DNA from: Hyphomicrobiales bacterium
GTDB lineage: Bacteria > Pseudomonadota > Alphaproteobacteria > Rhizobiales > S144-23
Length of the DNA: 9,806 nucleotides
Reading direction: 5' to 3'
Assembly (NCBI GenBank): GCA_015494375.1
Contig: WGBL01000202.1
Location: 1-9,806 of the forward strand
Shown: in pieces, positions 1 through 6,135 of the stretch
Numbering within the stretch: the first letter of the stretch is position 1
Layout: the number at the start of each line of letters is the position of its first letter
The notes under the pieces: model-generated
What the model saw: the letters and a program-made list of their open reading frames with translations, nothing else
The model's database searches: none
Told to the model about the DNA's origin: nothing
Made by a program: the position numbers and the translations under genes

Positions 1-466
1 AGCGAATATTGACCAGCGCCTCGGTGAGCGGCATGTAGCCGGTCTCGGGCGGGCCGTGAAGCAGGGTCACCTCGTCATCATCCTCGAGCATACCCCGATA
101 ATATTGCTCGAACACCCAGCCCACGCCCCGCATGCCCAGATCGGCGAGCTCGGCGGCTCTGAGCGCGCCCATGCTGGCGGCACCGAGCACAGTCACACCT
201 TGAGAGAGCGCCCAGAGGATTTCCTTGTGCCAGACCGATCGCGTGGTCTCGAAATAGCCGTCGATGATCCCGATCACGCGGGCGCCGTCACGCACCGCTC
301 GAACCACGTCGCCCGCCTCTACAGGCGGAGCGAACCGAACCTCGGGCCATGCGCTCTTGTCCATCCCATAGATGGAAGGCCCCGCAAACACGATCGCGCC
401 TGTGCTCAGCGCCGCATTCCGGATATCGCGCCTTTCAGCGTCAGCCTTATCGGTGCTTTTTGGCAT
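1..466 (-). CDS. TfuA-like protein (partial, C-terminus beyond the left edge)
   Basis: The N-terminal 155 codons of a TfuA-family protein are visible; no stop occurs before base 1. After a polar leader of about 23 residues, the TfuA core begins at IVFAGPS (residues 25-31). It continues through VIGIIDGYFE, VWHKEILWAL, GAASMGALRAAELADLGM, LEDDDEV and HGPPETGY, all hallmarks of the family (PF07812). TfuA proteins partner YcaO enzymes: in archaeal McrA modification and in thiovarsolin-type RiPPs the pair installs a backbone thioamide, and TfuA was first named from trifolitoxin biosynthesis in Rhizobium. TfuA is thought to help deliver or hydrolyse the sulfur source. It follows the YcaO gene on the same strand with a 152-base gap, so the two probably act together. 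The ATG at 466 is the first ATG before the conserved core, and no strong ribosome binding site was seen. Identity is secure; the substrate is unknown. Confidence 0.93.
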   Translation of the reverse strand, partial: MPKSTDKADAERRDIRNAALSTGAIVFAGPSIYGMDKSAWPEVRFAPPVEAGDVVRAVRDGARVIGIIDGYFETTRSVWHKEILWALSQGVTVLGAASMGALRAAELADLGMRGVGWVFEQYYRGMLEDDDEVTLLHGPPETGYMPLTEALVNIR

Positions 467-562
467 GGCCGCGCAATACCCCCGTTGATCAATCCGCCAG
501 TCCCTCCCCGCACGCCTCGCCGATCACTATTGGATTTGAACCATCTTTATTGACTGGATCGC

Positions 563-574
563 CCTTGGCCAAGG
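563..574. repeat. 12-bp perfect palindrome between ycaO and tfuA
   Basis: CCTTGGCCAAGG is a perfect 12-bp palindrome in the 152-base gap between the ycaO stop and the tfuA start. It may be chance, an operator half of a larger site with the inverted repeat at 584-600, or a short hairpin. No T-rich tract follows on the minus strand, so it is not a typical terminator. Confidence 0.35.
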
Positions 575-583
575 CTCAAGGGT

Positions 584-600
584 TGAACAACATTTGTTCA
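584..600. promoter_or_regulatory. inverted repeat TGAACAA-CAT-TTGTTCA, possible operator
   Basis: Two 7-bp perfect arms separated by three bases lie just after the ycaO stop and about 120 bases before the tfuA start. The AT-rich symmetrical form resembles a dimeric repressor site more than a terminator, because no U-tract follows in the direction of transcription. The binding protein is not identifiable. If it is an operator, tfuA could be controlled partly apart from ycaO. Confidence 0.35.
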
Positions 601-618
601 GCACAATTCTCACACAAC

Positions 619-1869
619 TCACACCACGCCGAGTTTGGCGCGAAGGCGCGGCCCGGGCTCATAGCCCGGGTCGTCGTGGGGCGCCTCGAGTCCCGGGATC
701 ACCACCCTGACGACAGCAATATCGGGCATCTCGGGCTTGCTCAGGTTGACGGCAACGATTTCTTCGACGCCGACCTTTTGCAGCCGCGCCAGCACCTCAC
801 GCAATTCCGCGTCATAGGTGGGGGCATTGATGGCTGCTGGCCATTGGGGAACGCTTGTCGGGATCTCATCGATCTGCAGGCTTTTGCGGATGCGATCGGC
901 AAAATCCCTGTCGATCATGTAGTGCTCGGCCAGAAGGTCATCGCGGGCGCCGCTGATGAGTGTCAGCCGGTCCTGCGCCGCCTCGGTGATGGCGCGCGAC
1001 ATGGCGATGGCGGGCTCGGTGTGACAGCCCGAGCCCACGGTCGCCCGTGTCGTCGATTTGCTCGCCGCCAGGGGCTCCCAGAGCAAGGCGAAGCAGACTG
1101 GCAAGCCGACATCGCTGGTGATATCCCAGACGTGGACCTCAAGCCCCTTGTCGGCGATGATCCGGCTGAGCGCGCGCGCCTCCTCGAACGGAACCTGGTC
1201 GAGATCGATGCGCACAAACCTTTGATGCACCTCGAAGAGGTAGTGAAAGAGGGCGACGGCATCGCGCTCAACGACCTCGAAAATGGCATGGCTCAGGGCT
1301 TCGAGGATATTGTTGCCCGAGGCAAGCCCATTGGAGCTGCGCGGAAAATAGCCGACACCATCGGGCCGCGGCAGGCTGTAGTCGTTGTGAACGAGCTCAT
1401 AAGGCAGCCAGACGGGCCGCGCCGCCATCAGGTCGAACCCCTCGATCCAGAGGATCGGCACGGTTTCGCTGTAATCGGTGCCGGCGAGCTTGGGCAGGCG
1501 CGCGGTATCGATGACGTGGGCGCGCTGGCGCAGCTCTCGCTCACTTGTCAGGATGACCGGCAGATCGATGTTCTCGGCGACATGGGATTCGATCGATTCC
1601 ATGATGCCCGAGACCTTGGCCGCGGCCACGCTCACGCCCTTTCCGGTCGAGACCGAAACCGACTTTGAGTTGGGGCGCACGACATTGATGACGGGGATGG
1701 TGAGGCGGTCGAGGCCGGTGACATTGGCGATACGGGTGATGCCGAATGCGCCGAGGCGCGGCAGTAGCGCGGCCAGTGTCTCCTCGGGAGGGCGCGAGCG
1801 CACGGTGCCGCCGTAATGGTGTCGCGGTCCGGCGTCCTTGGCGTCGGGATGGATGAACTGCGGCTTCAT
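619..1869 (-). CDS. YcaO-family cyclodehydratase / thioamide synthetase, TfuA-associated type
   Basis: YcaO enzymes use ATP to activate a peptide backbone amide, giving azolines or, with TfuA and a sulfide source, thioamides. Using the 416-residue version, the three ATP/Mg motifs are visible: S87-x3-E91-x2-E94 in the SGIMESIES segment after STGKG; E190 to E201-R202 in the ILEALSHAIFEVVERD segment; and E296-x2-Q299-x-R301 (ITEAAQDRL). The protein ends in a VIPGLE...GYEPGPR segment typical of TfuA-linked YcaOs and lacks the PxPxP tail of many azoline-forming enzymes, which favours thioamidation, though not decisively. The open frame extends to a TTG at 1998, but homology starts after ATG 1869. 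That ATG has a G-rich stretch (GGGG) just upstream and a GGGGAG 17 bases before it. A TfuA-like gene follows on the same strand. No RiPP transporter or protease lies nearby. A housekeeping substrate such as a protein modified at one site is an alternative to a peptide natural product. Confidence 0.92.
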   Translation of the reverse strand: MKPQFIHPDAKDAGPRHHYGGTVRSRPPEETLAALLPRLGAFGITRIANVTGLDRLTIPVINVVRPNSKSVSVSTGKGVSVAAAKVSGIMESIESHVAENIDLPVILTSERELRQRAHVIDTARLPKLAGTDYSETVPILWIEGFDLMAARPVWLPYELVHNDYSLPRPDGVGYFPRSSNGLASGNNILEALSHAIFEVVERDAVALFHYLFEVHQRFVRIDLDQVPFEEARALSRIIADKGLEVHVWDITSDVGLPVCFALLWEPLAASKSTTRATVGSGCHTEPAIAMSRAITEAAQDRLTLISGARDDLLAEHYMIDRDFADRIRKSLQIDEIPTSVPQWPAAINAPTYDAELREVLARLQKVGVEEIVAVNLSKPEMPDIAVVRVVIPGLEAPHDDPGYEPGPRLRAKLGVV

Positions 1870-2206
1870 GACCCCGGTGACCCCGGCTCCCCGCGAGAAT
1901 TGATCGACGACCGAGCTCAAGACGCCGCCCCTTGGGCCAACAAGCGACCTTTGCTGCGGCTTTGCGCCTGTTAACCCGCAAGTTCGGCTGACACACAATG
2001 GATGCCGTTTACGAGTTTGCGAGCCTTATGACGAAAAGTGGTCCGATTGTCTCGGAGCTCGACAACACGAAAAAAGCATTCCTCCCGAAGCGGCCGCTTT
2101 GAGAAGAACGCTCTATGGTTTTGTTGAAGAAAGCGCTCGGCTCCTGATGCACCTCAAAGCATTCATAAGGTGCCCCCGAAAGAGCCGAGCGCCATTTGTT
2201 AAGTTG
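1870..2206. other. intergenic region upstream of ycaO
   Basis: No gene is supported here. In the minus direction, from the 2206 end, it contains a 60-nt nested hairpin (2192-2133), then the palindrome AAGCGGCCGCTT (2099-2088), then a run of six T (2075-2070) and a further 200 bases before the ycaO ATG. The segment near 2030-2050 (GACGAAAAGTGG followed by CCGA on the plus strand) resembles a fragment of a short intergenic repeat common in Rhizobiales. This is from memory and not verified. No clear promoter for ycaO was identified, although it probably lies in 1900-2070 if the hairpin and T-run stop upstream transcription. Confidence 0.5.
2133..2192 (-). terminator. 60-nt nested hairpin, possible terminator or structured leader
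   Basis: The outer arms GCGCTCGGCTC (2133-2143) and GAGCCGAGCGC (2182-2192) pair perfectly over 11 bp. Inside them GCACCT (2149-2154) and AGGTGC (2168-2173) pair over 6 bp around a 13-nt loop. Read on the minus strand, the outer stem is followed directly by TTTCTTCAACAAAA, so it could terminate transcription arriving from the repeat-containing ORF upstream or attenuate ycaO. The plus-strand flank (CATTTGTTAAG) is less T-rich. The long bulged loop is larger than in an ordinary terminator, so a structured RNA element remains possible. Confidence 0.5.
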
Positions 2207-2449
2207 TTAAGCTGTCGCGCTAACCTTGCCGCAGACCTGGGTTGGCGTCACAGCCTTCGGGCTGATCTTGCCGCAGACCTGGGTTGGCGTCACAGCCTTC
2301 GGGCTGATCTTGCCGCAGACCTGGGTTGGTGTCACAGCCTTCGGGCTGATCTTGCCGCAGACCTGCGTTGGTGCGTTCACAACCGGAAAATAAGTCGCAA
2401 CGCTTGTCACATTATCAGAACGTTTACTTAACCCTGCGGTTGTTAGCAT
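2207..2449 (-). CDS. hypothetical small protein with four cysteine-containing 14-residue repeats
   Basis: This possible 80-residue peptide has a leader-like N-terminus (MLTTAGLSKRSDNVTSVATY) followed by four modules of the form PTQVCGK(I/V)S, the first three continuing PKAV. Each module has one Cys. The ATG at 2449 is preceded by GGGAG with a 7-base spacer, the best ribosome binding site in the region. A TTGACA box at 2515-2510 with a weak TAAGAA 16 bases downstream could be its promoter. The two base differences among the repeat copies at T-P-T codons are third-position and silent in this frame but change residues in the plus frame, which mildly supports minus-strand coding. It lies upstream of ycaO on the same strand, separated by a hairpin. 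It matches no family I know. It may be a RiPP precursor or a non-coding tandem repeat that happens to stay open. Confidence 0.35.
   Translation of the reverse strand: MLTTAGLSKRSDNVTSVATYFPVVNAPTQVCGKISPKAVTPTQVCGKISPKAVTPTQVCGKISPKAVTPTQVCGKVSATA
2225..2373. repeat. 42-bp tandem repeat, three full copies plus a partial fourth
   Basis: Copies begin at 2225, 2267, 2309 and 2351 with an exact 42-base period. Copies one and two are identical, copy three has one C-to-T change, and the fourth covers about 23 bases before diverging. Because 42 is a multiple of three, both strands stay open through the array. Each full copy carries CAGCC-TTCG-GGCTG, a 5-bp stem closed by a UUCG tetraloop when read as plus-strand RNA (2251-2264, 2293-2306, 2335-2348). 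The array could be coding on the minus strand or an RNA/DNA structural element in the leader of the plus-strand cyclase gene. Confidence 0.9.
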
Positions 2450-2486
2450 CCTTGTTCTCCCCATTAACCATTTTCTTGTAGAAAAC

Positions 2487-2515
2487 GTTCTTAACATGAA
2501 AATTAACGATGTCAA
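2487..2515 (-). promoter_or_regulatory. possible minus-strand promoter for the repeat ORF
   Basis: A consensus TTGACA lies at 2515-2510 on the minus strand, with TAAGAA 16 bases further (2493-2488), matching TATAAT at only three positions. The spacing and the ATG at 2449 with its GGGAG box would fit a transcript of the repeat ORF. Only the -35 box is strong. It overlaps the first codons of the cyclase frame if that gene starts at 2496, but not if it starts at 2559. Confidence 0.25.
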
Positions 2516-4259
2516 AGGTGGGTTGCAGTTGGCCTCCAACACTCCAGCTAGGACGATGATGGCGTGTGTCTTGAGTGCCGATGCACACGGCTTTTCTCAA
2601 CGCATGCTGCGCAACGAGCGCGTCACCATTGATGCGCTGTTGGCGAGCCGGCAGATTTTCAAGCGGGTCATCGCCTCGCACAACGGCACAATCATCGACA
2701 TGGCGGGGGACAATGTGCTCGCCCATTTCCCTTCCAGTAGAGGCGCTCTCGATTGCTCGCTCAGCATTCAGCGCACATTGCGGGCGCGAGAGAATTCGGG
2801 CGAGTCGCCGCATTTGCCATTTCGTATCGGGCTTTGCGCAGGCGAGATATGGTTTGGTCAGGAAAACGGGCGCCGCACCATCTATGGCAATGCGGTCAAT
2901 CGCGCCTCTCGCATACAATCGCTGGCCGGGCCACATAAGGTCGCGATTACACTTGAAATTTACAATGAGCTTCGCGAACTTTGCGAGAGTTACGCGGCAA
3001 ATGAGATTGGAGGGCCTGGAAAACCTGGAGAACCCCCGATCCGAGCGATTGAGCTCGATCCGAGCACAGTTCTGAGCAAGCCGAACACACGACCGGCTCG
3101 ATTACCATCCAGCGCGCGGCTTCGCGTGCCTCCATCAGTGATCATTGTTCCGTCAGCCCGAATTGGCAGGGCGCGCGGCACGCAGATCGTACTGGCATTC
3201 GTCGAGTCACTGGTTTCGCGGTCCTTTACAGTTCGAGTTGGTGAAACTGTGCCCGATTTAGGACGCTGCTTGCCGTCGATGCTGCGCAACGACCGTCCTC
3301 GAGACGATTATTTCATTCTTGTGGGAGAATCGGCAAAGAAGCGAGATCATATTTCGGTCTACCTGTACAGCACGCTCGAGGAACGTTTTGTTTTCTCGCG
3401 CTTTTTCTGCTCGCAGCCGCCTGAGCAGTTGAGTGCGGGAATTGCGACGACGAGCGAGCTTATCGGTGAAACCATTGAGCGCTGTGAAGCGCACTCAGGA
3501 CCAATACGGAATCTAAGAGCGCAAGGGAGCTTTCGAACTTATCTTGCTGCGAAGCAACTGATTCACTCGTTTACCCAGGAGGGCACTCTTAAGGGGATAC
3601 AACTCCTCAAGAAGGCGCTGGAAATCGATCCGGAATTCCCGCGAGCCCACTCCCTGCTAGGCAAAGCCTATAGTATTGCTTGGCGGTTTGATTGGCCGAC
3701 CGATTCTACCGATCCCCAGAAAGTCGCGATTGATCATACATATAGAGCGGTCCGCCTGGATCCCACCGACGCTGTTTGCGAAGCGGAGCATGGGTTCACA
3801 CTCCTCTGGGGGCGCGAACATGAGCGCTCGCTGATCAGCTGCCACAGGGCACTTCAAATGGACCCGAATAATTCGACGATCGCAGCGGACGTCGGAATGA
3901 TCTACAGCTACCTCAAAGAAAAGAAGAAGGCGATTGAGGTACTAGAAAACTCGCTCAAGTTGGACTGTTTCAACCCAGATTATCGGCTGTGGTCACTTGG
4001 TAACGCCTATCATGCAGAACGCAATTACGAAAAGGCCATGGCGGCGCTCTTAAAGATGCGCGATCCTTCACAGTCGTACCGCCTCTTGGCCGTATGCTCA
4101 ATCCACTTGGGTCAAAACCCGACTCCCTATGTGCAGAAAATCCTCGAGCAACAGCCGACGTTCTCGGTACGCCGCTGGGTCGATATTCAGCCCCTTGAAG
4201 ACCAAGAAGAAGCCGAGGAGTTTGCCGACGACCTATTACGCGCGGGCTTACCCAAATAA
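2496..4259 (+). CDS. class III adenylate/guanylate cyclase with TolB-like and TPR regions
   Basis: A soluble protein of 587 residues, predicted to make cAMP (or cGMP) from the nucleoside triphosphate. Residues 22-160 form the cyclase homology domain: metal-binding D29 in LSADAHGFS, D72 in AGDNVLAHF, and N135 and R139 in YGNAVNRASR (transition-state residues). The usual GD before VN is GN here (N132), and the usual Lys near position 68 is Asp, so activity is likely but not certain. Residues about 210-330 resemble a degenerate TolB-like domain of Rhizobiales cyclases. Residues about 345-525 hold TPR units (KALEIDPEFPRAHSLLGKAY, RAVRLDPTDAV, RALQMDPNNS). ATG 2496 lacks a clear ribosome binding site; ATG 2559, with AGGA five bases before it, gives a 566-residue protein keeping the whole domain. 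Base composition is lower in GC than the neighbours (25 of 60 bases at 3901-3960). A Crp/Fnr regulator gene follows after 45 bases. Confidence 0.9.
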   Translation: MKINDVKGGLQLASNTPARTMMACVLSADAHGFSQRMLRNERVTIDALLASRQIFKRVIASHNGTIIDMAGDNVLAHFPSSRGALDCSLSIQRTLRARENSGESPHLPFRIGLCAGEIWFGQENGRRTIYGNAVNRASRIQSLAGPHKVAITLEIYNELRELCESYAANEIGGPGKPGEPPIRAIELDPSTVLSKPNTRPARLPSSARLRVPPSVIIVPSARIGRARGTQIVLAFVESLVSRSFTVRVGETVPDLGRCLPSMLRNDRPRDDYFILVGESAKKRDHISVYLYSTLEERFVFSRFFCSQPPEQLSAGIATTSELIGETIERCEAHSGPIRNLRAQGSFRTYLAAKQLIHSFTQEGTLKGIQLLKKALEIDPEFPRAHSLLGKAYSIAWRFDWPTDSTDPQKVAIDHTYRAVRLDPTDAVCEAEHGFTLLWGREHERSLISCHRALQMDPNNSTIAADVGMIYSYLKEKKKAIEVLENSLKLDCFNPDYRLWSLGNAYHAERNYEKAMAALLKMRDPSQSYRLLAVCSIHLGQNPTPYVQKILEQQPTFSVRRWVDIQPLEDQEEAEEFADDLLRAGLPK

Positions 4260-4304
4260 GAGCCAGAGGCGTATTCAGCCAAGCCAACCAAAGCCAAGTG
4301 AGCC

Positions 4305-5129
4305 ATGCCAGTGCCAGCCTCGACTGCCACCGACAACCCGATCGCCGAGCCCGCCGAGCGAGCTGCTCGGACAACCACGGGTCAGACAAGCCCTGTTCGG
4401 ACAGCCACCGCTCGGATCACAAGAGAGGCCCCCGATTGTCCCCACGGCCCCGAGCTTCTCGCGCGGGCACAACTCTTTGATGAGCTTTCGCCAAAGGTGC
4501 GCGCACGCTTTGCGGCCCTTGCGACTCTCAAGACGTATCCGCGCGACAAGTTGCTCTTTGATCAGCACCAGGCGGGTGATGCGCTCTATGTGGTGGTGAG
4601 CGGCCGGGTCGAGATCAGCTTTATTGGCATGTCAGGCCGAAAGCTGGTGCTCAACTACATGGGGCCCGGCGATGTCTTCGGCGAGATCGCCCTACTCGAC
4701 GGCGGCCCGCGCACCGCCTCGGCGACGACCGTCGAGCCATCCGAGCTCTACCGCATCGCCCGCACCGATGCGCTCGATCTCATCGCCTCGGATCGCGAGG
4801 TTGCGGTGGAGCTCATTCATGTGCTCTGTCAGCGCCTGAGGTGGGTTAACGCCCAGTTCGAGGATCGTGCGCTTCTGCCGATCCCCGCACGCACGGCCAA
4901 GAAGCTGCTGATTCTGGTGGAGCGTCTGGGCGTCCGTGATGGCCGGCTTGCACTCTCGCAAAGCGACCTTGCCGATATGGTGGGCGCCACGCGCGAGAGC
5001 ATCAACCGCACCCTCGCCCATTGGCGCGCGCGCGGCTGGATCGCGCTCGCCCGCGGTCAGATTACCGTGCGGGATCGCAAGGCCCTTGCAACGCTCGTCG
5101 ATGAAGCGATGTTCGCCCCGCGCAATTGA
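4305..5129 (+). CDS. Crp/Fnr-family transcriptional regulator with cyclic-nucleotide-binding domain
   Basis: A 274-residue DNA-binding regulator. Residues about 50-165 form the cNMP-binding beta-barrel, with a phosphate-binding cassette FGEIALLDGGPRTASATT (G126, E127, R136, T137). This matches the Gly-Glu and Arg-Ser/Thr that hold the cyclic phosphate in CRP. Residues about 168-190 form the dimer helix, and 217-246 a Crp-type helix-turn-helix (LSQSDLADMVGATRESINRT) that reads the operator. No FNR-type N-terminal cysteine cluster is present (only C45 lies near the start), so an iron-sulfur sensor is unlikely. The first 48 residues form an Ala/Thr/Pro-rich extension absent from E. coli CRP; no other start codon lies between ATG 4305 and the conserved domain. 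It follows the cyclase gene by 45 bases on the same strand, suggesting co-transcription and a cAMP producer/receptor pair. Its targets are unknown. Confidence 0.92.
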   Translation: MPVPASTATDNPIAEPAERAARTTTGQTSPVRTATARITREAPDCPHGPELLARAQLFDELSPKVRARFAALATLKTYPRDKLLFDQHQAGDALYVVVSGRVEISFIGMSGRKLVLNYMGPGDVFGEIALLDGGPRTASATTVEPSELYRIARTDALDLIASDREVAVELIHVLCQRLRWVNAQFEDRALLPIPARTAKKLLILVERLGVRDGRLALSQSDLADMVGATRESINRTLAHWRARGWIALARGQITVRDRKALATLVDEAMFAPRN

Positions 5130-5144
5130 CCGGGCGTCCCCTCT

Positions 5145-5168
5145 TGCCCGGCATCCCTTTGCCGGGCA
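5145..5168. terminator. hairpin between convergent crp-like and TSUP genes
   Basis: TGCCCGGC and GCCGGGCA pair perfectly over 8 bp around an 8-base loop, 16 bases after the stop of the Crp/Fnr gene. The convergent TSUP gene ends about 60 bases further on. The position suits a shared terminator, but neither side is followed by a T-run, so it is not a classical intrinsic terminator. Confidence 0.5.
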
Positions 5169-5227
5169 GCTCTCGCCCTGCACTCATGTGCGGACCGCCT
5201 CTCGCCCACGTCCCATCGGCCCGGCCA

Positions 5228-5980
5228 TCAACTTATTGCACCAACGAGGCCAATGAGCGTGAGCACCATCAGCAGAAGCAGTGTGTAACTGCGAAACCGC
5301 TCGGGCTCTGTTGTCAGAAAACGCCGGCCGCCGAGCCAAAGTCCGAGCGCCAGCACCGGGAGCGCCAGGCCGCTCAAATGGAAAACCTCCGGTGTTATGA
5401 GCTCGCGCCCCCAGAAAAGCGCGAGAGCGTAGAGGTCGCCGATCAGTAGGTAGGCAATCAGCGTCGCGCGGAAAAGCGGTGGCGGGCTGGCATTGGCCGC
5501 CAGGAAAAGCACGAGCGGAAGCCCGCCAAGCGCCGCAGCGCCATTGGCAAGGCCCGATGCGAGGCCTGCGACAAGAGTGCGGGAAAGGCTTGCGGAGCCG
5601 GCAAACCGCACCCCGGATAGAAGGAGGAGGCTTGCGAGCAATATGGCAAGGAGCAGCGCCGGTCGCATGACCTCGGCGGGCAGGACGACGAGCAACATAA
5701 CGCCCATGGGATTGCCGAGCGCTGCGCCCAAGAGAAGGAGGGCAAGCAACCGCCAATCGAGCGCCCGCCAGACGCGAGGGAGCTGGCCGAGGCTCGCGGC
5801 AATCTCGAGCAGCATGGCGAGCGGCACAACCGTGCTCGGTGCGAGGCGAAATGTGAGCCCCACCATGAGGATGGCCGAGAGCCCGAAGCCGGAAAAGCCG
5901 CGCGCGAGCCCTGCGACAAAGACGAAAGCTGCGAGCAGCAAGAGCTCCCCGAGCCCCATCCCTGGGAGCGATACGGCCAT
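5228..5980 (-). CDS. TSUP family (TauE/SafE) membrane transporter, probable sulfite exporter
   Basis: A 250-residue inner-membrane protein starting at ATG 5980; the open frame extends to 6034 but the added 18 residues are polar and not family-like. It is almost entirely hydrophobic, with about eight membrane segments: LLLLAAFVFVAGLARGF with the following GFSGFG motif, then LLALLLLGAALGNPMGV, LLLAILLASLLLLSGV, a segment with GLASGLANGAAALGG, ATLIAYLLIGDLYAL and LLLLMVLTLIGLVGAI. The repeated G-x-x-x-G-FSGFG / ASGLANGAAALGG pattern in the two halves is typical of TSUP proteins (PF01925). In sulfonate degraders such proteins export the sulfite released by Xsc. Lying 155 bases downstream of xsc on the same strand makes this the likely role. 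Other TSUP substrates (sulfoacetate, organic anions) are possible. ATG 5959 is an alternative start. Confidence 0.87.
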   Translation of the reverse strand: MAVSLPGMGLGELLLLAAFVFVAGLARGFSGFGLSAILMVGLTFRLAPSTVVPLAMLLEIAASLGQLPRVWRALDWRLLALLLLGAALGNPMGVMLLVVLPAEVMRPALLLAILLASLLLLSGVRFAGSASLSRTLVAGLASGLANGAAALGGLPLVLFLAANASPPPLFRATLIAYLLIGDLYALALFWGRELITPEVFHLSGLALPVLALGLWLGGRRFLTTEPERFRSYTLLLLMVLTLIGLVGAIS

Positions 5981-6006
5981 TCTTTGTGCCTGCTGCAATT
6001 TCGTTC

Positions 6007-6056
6007 CGGTGCCACTCTGCTGTGCTTCCGGCACCGTTCCAATGCCGCTCCGGCAT
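6007..6056. repeat. two adjacent inverted repeats between xsc and the TSUP gene
   Basis: CGGTGCC (6007-6013) pairs with GGCACCG (6030-6036), and ATGCCG (6042-6047) pairs with CGGCAT (6051-6056) around CTC. They lie in the 155-base gap after the xsc stop. They may form an RNA structure that slows or partly terminates transcription, or help set the ratio of xsc to exporter mRNA. No T-run follows, so simple termination is doubtful. Confidence 0.45.
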
Positions 6057-6135
6057 CATACCGTCGCGCCAAACCATGCCGCACAAAACGATCGAGCCGC
6101 ACCCACTGATGGCAAATCGCGAAACGGCATGGCCC

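Noticed and set aside
349..1668. Long plus-strand frame of 439 residues opposite ycaO and tfuA
   Set aside because: It is antisense to two clearly recognised genes, and its sequence has no family features.
1870..1998. Longer ycaO start at TTG 1998
   Set aside because: The extra 43 residues have no family resemblance, and ATG 1869 begins where homology begins.
2020..2082. Tiny minus-strand ORF starting MLFSCCRAPRQ after GGGAGGA
   Set aside because: Only 17 residues, with the purine box too close to the ATG to work well. The Cys-Cys pair near YcaO is suggestive but not enough.
2099..2431. Plus-strand 110-residue frame through the 42-bp repeats (ADLAADLGW modules)
   Set aside because: It is open only because the period is a multiple of three. 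Base differences between copies change its residues, and no good ribosome binding site precedes it.
2385..2520. CtrA-type sites (TTAA-N7-TTAA) near the cyclase start
   Set aside because: Several TTAA words occur, but the best pair (TTAA 2491-2494 and 2503-2506) has an 8-base spacer instead of 7, so no site is claimed.
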